DNA of 64,000 bases from Nautilus pompilius (Eukaryota > Mollusca > Cephalopoda > Nautilida > Nautilidae): contig JACATO010000306.1 in the NCBI GenBank assembly GCA_018389105.1, positions 1,160,001 through 1,224,000 on the forward strand, read 5' to 3'. Below, one piece after another: positions 61,593-64,000 of this stretch. Within the stretch, counting starts at the first letter, position 1. Every line of letters begins with the position of its first letter. Made by a program: the position numbers and the translations under genes. The notes below the pieces were generated by a model. It did no database searches. It saw only the letters and a program-made list of their open reading frames with translations, and had not been told where the DNA came from.

Positions 61593-62414
61593 TTCTATAT
61601 CAGTGGATCCCAACCTTTTTGGACTCGTGGACCTTTTTCTAATACTCAAAAGACTTGCAACCTCCTGCTACACTTCCATAATTGGAAAAAAATCAAAGAA
61701 TAAATTTAGCAAAAAAATCACATAAATAAGAGTTTTAGTAAATTTCATCATACATTTATTGAAAATTATTTTAGTGATTTTTTGGGGAACAACATCTGCA
61801 CATATAGTAAATTCATAACAGCTAAACAGAAATCTACTGGGATCAGTGAATTCTACCTCTGATCAGAACAGCTGTGTGGTGCGTTGTGTTGGTGCCCAAG
61901 TTTGCCTAAAATCAAGCTGGCTAGTGTTCGTCCAGCCAATGTCACAGTCCAGTCTTTGTAGTGTACTCTGCCCCAAGCATCATGGTCCGAGTCATTTAGC
62001 TACAGGCCCCAATGGTGTTAACCAATGGGAGTGTGGCTCAATTGCGTCAGTCCTACTGTGGTAACAGTTCAAGTTCTGGCCTTTGTTGCCAGCGTGTATT
62101 GTCCGTGTTTCTATAGGTTGGCAGAGCGACAGGAAGCCGCAGGTGGCCAGTGATGCAACCAGGAGTGTCTGCTGTAGGAGACAAGCCTTACACCTTCGGC
62201 GCTTGACCTTCCATCGATGATACTGGTCTATTGGACGCAGGGTAATTTTTGTATACTTTTTTCTGGAAAAAAGTGCATCTTATAAGCCGGCAAATACGGT
62301 ACATATAAACAAAACAAATACATACTCATGAACAGTTTCTTGACTCAGTCATATGACAAAAATTGAAACTTCCAGGGTCCCATGACCCCCTGGTTTGGAA
62401 CCACTGTTCTATAT
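61593..62414. mobile_element. Non-autonomous hAT element with 8-bp TSD
   Basis: The element spans 61601-62406. The left end CAGTGGATCCCAACC and the right end, reverse strand, CAGTGGTTCCAAACC are inverted copies, of the CAGTGGTTCCCAACC type common in hAT elements. TTCTATAT lies directly outside both ends (61593-61600 and 62407-62414), an exact 8-bp target duplication as hAT transposases make. The interior has no transposase; instead 61850-62230 is GC-richer than the flanks, followed by a short motif GCATCTTATAAGCCGGCAAA near 62275. The intact duplication points to a fairly recent insertion. Confidence 0.9.
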
Positions 62415-64000
62415 GCTCTCCTCTACTCTCTCTCTCTCTCTTTCTTACCAAAGCTTGTTCTTTGAACAGCTACCAAGCCACACTGAAACTGGAGGAAAAG
62501 TCAGTGTGTGTTATAGGTTACACAGTAATGTAACAGCTGCTGCATGTTGTTTTTGGCAATTTCATGGAAAGGGAATAAGAGATCATATAATTTTTTATTA
62601 TCATTTAATAAAACTTGTAGTATATGTAATTAAATCCTAATTAAAATGGTTGTGTTTTTGTAATAATCACATAATGCATATTAAATAAAAATTATCAAGC
62701 TATCCTGGTATACATCTTTTTCAAACATGCCAAATGTAATTAATACAGGTTTTAGAATTACCAACTTAGATTTCCTTTACTCTGTACTTCAACAAACTAA
62801 TTGTCTTATAGTATGTACAGTAAATGTTGAGGAGGATTTTTCCAGAAATTGATCTCTAGTGGCACTCAAGGATGATGTATGGCAGATAATTTAAATCAAA
62901 ACTTACATTTGTAGGGTTTTTTTAGGTCATAGAATGTTAAATCGGCATTACTCTGAAAGAATGCAGGTATAGTCTGTAATTTTGTATTTAATGGATTTTT
63001 GAAAGTATATTTTTGGTACAATTCAGGTTCAGCAACAGTTTTATAGAATTTTGAAAATCCAAGTCCAAAAGAAAATGATAATTTCTTCTTGACCTGTCTG
63101 CCATTTGATCAAAATGTCTTTGATAAAAAAGCTTTTAGTTCAGTGGTTATCACTCATTATTTCACTCACTTTCTTCACATTCACCTCTAGGTATATTTTC
63201 TGATAAATCTATACCATTGTCAAAGATCTTATAAAAGCTATTATTGATTCTAGAATGAAAAACAACTTTTTTCATTGCATGTTGTTTTGGTTTTTTAAAA
63301 AAGTATTTATTGATGTCAAAGAATCTCTAAGGGTTTAAGATATTATTGTAGCCTGACAATGACGTATGGAAAATATCACGAGCCTGCAGCATGATCTAGT
63401 TTTGTCAGGTTCGATGTGTAATAGTGATATTGCATAAATGCTGGTTTAATTTTCACTTCCTGAACTTTGTTATATCTAAATTTAAAAGTAAAATACTAAT
63501 AAATAATCCATAGCTTTTTGACAGCTGCAAGACCAAACTGACATTTTTTGTAGACAAGAATAAATTTGTTGGAATCAGAATTAGACCAGCTTAACATTTT
63601 ACAAGTTGCATACAATATATTAATTAAGAAATACAAGTGGCTTATTATTTCAGAATAATTATATCTGAAATGAAGAGTGTTTATTAACAAATAACTATAA
63701 ATTTTTCAACTTTTTTCATACACAAAAACTAAAAAAAAATAAACCAATATCTGTTAGTGGCAAGCATCTGCTGATATTTCTAAACTATTTGTGTAGCTTT
63801 TCAAATTTCAAGGAGCTATGCATAATAATGAAGTATCTCTTTTGAGTCCATACTGTAATAAAATTTATACTTTAAATTTGTCTAACAGCATAAAATGATA
63901 TCTTATAAACTTCTTTTCTTTTCACACATTTTTACAGTAAAAAAAAATAAAAGTGATCTTTTTAATTTGATGTTATTTCTTGATCTCATAGGTTTTCAGT
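62415..64000. other. AT-rich DNA, no gene seen
   Basis: TC microsatellite near 62426-62440. The last bases contain a pyrimidine-rich tract ending TCTCATAG near 63992, which could be an acceptor, but the window ends before any exon could be judged. Confidence 0.4.

Noticed and set aside
1-64000. CRISPR arrays, operons, ribosomal RNA or functional tRNA genes
   Set aside because: None seen. Tandem repeats present are simple microsatellites, and tRNA-like segments are SINE heads with degenerate boxes.

Overview
The window is AT-rich eukaryotic (animal) DNA: many microsatellites and homopolymer runs, no compact gene arrangement, and almost every recognisable coding stretch belongs to a mobile element. 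No complete, intact host gene is visible, so it is probably intergenic or a very large intron. The mix of a Tx1/L1-like LINE, Tc1/mariner, hAT and pogo elements, tRNA-derived SINEs and TA/TG/GA/ATT repeats suits an invertebrate; a mollusc, possibly a cephalopod, is my guess from repeat style only and is not proven.

Layout. 1-18 kb: mostly unannotatable AT-rich DNA with a pogo/Tigger-type MITE (8170-8434), a GA-rich minisatellite, a Tc1-like fossil (9115-10050) and tRNA-derived SINE copies. 19.0-22.9 kb: a 5'-truncated minus-strand LINE with a poly-A tail (seen as poly-T), reverse transcriptase and zinc-knuckle regions, broken by many lesions; a related LINE tail lies at 39.2-39.5 kb. 25.5-27.8 kb: a decayed CGGBP1-like/hAT-type gene on the minus strand, one well-delimited candidate host exon (26960-27041, plus strand), and a mariner-like C-terminal fossil. 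43.2-47.8 kb: the most interesting block. Two related DNA transposons (A 43246-44573, B 45346-47703) have long terminal inverted repeats ending in CACTGGTCAACA and 3-bp TAA/TTA target duplications. They carry a transposase-like protein I know only as an unclassified family widespread in invertebrate genomes. B sits inside a Tc1-like fossil and A next to it. A is an internally deleted copy with a perfect 68-bp palindrome near its deletion junction. 61.6-62.4 kb: a non-autonomous hAT element with a perfect 8-bp target duplication and a GC-richer core. A short dispersed repeat beginning ACTAGGGATG occurs at least eight times.

All of these elements look inactive as they stand. The two LINE copies, the hAT-type gene and the Tc1/mariner copies have in-frame stops or frameshifts; transposon B has three in-frame stops and one frameshift. 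Transposon A keeps an uninterrupted 183-codon C-terminal third but lacks the rest. Everything was done by eye; no database search or alignment program was run.
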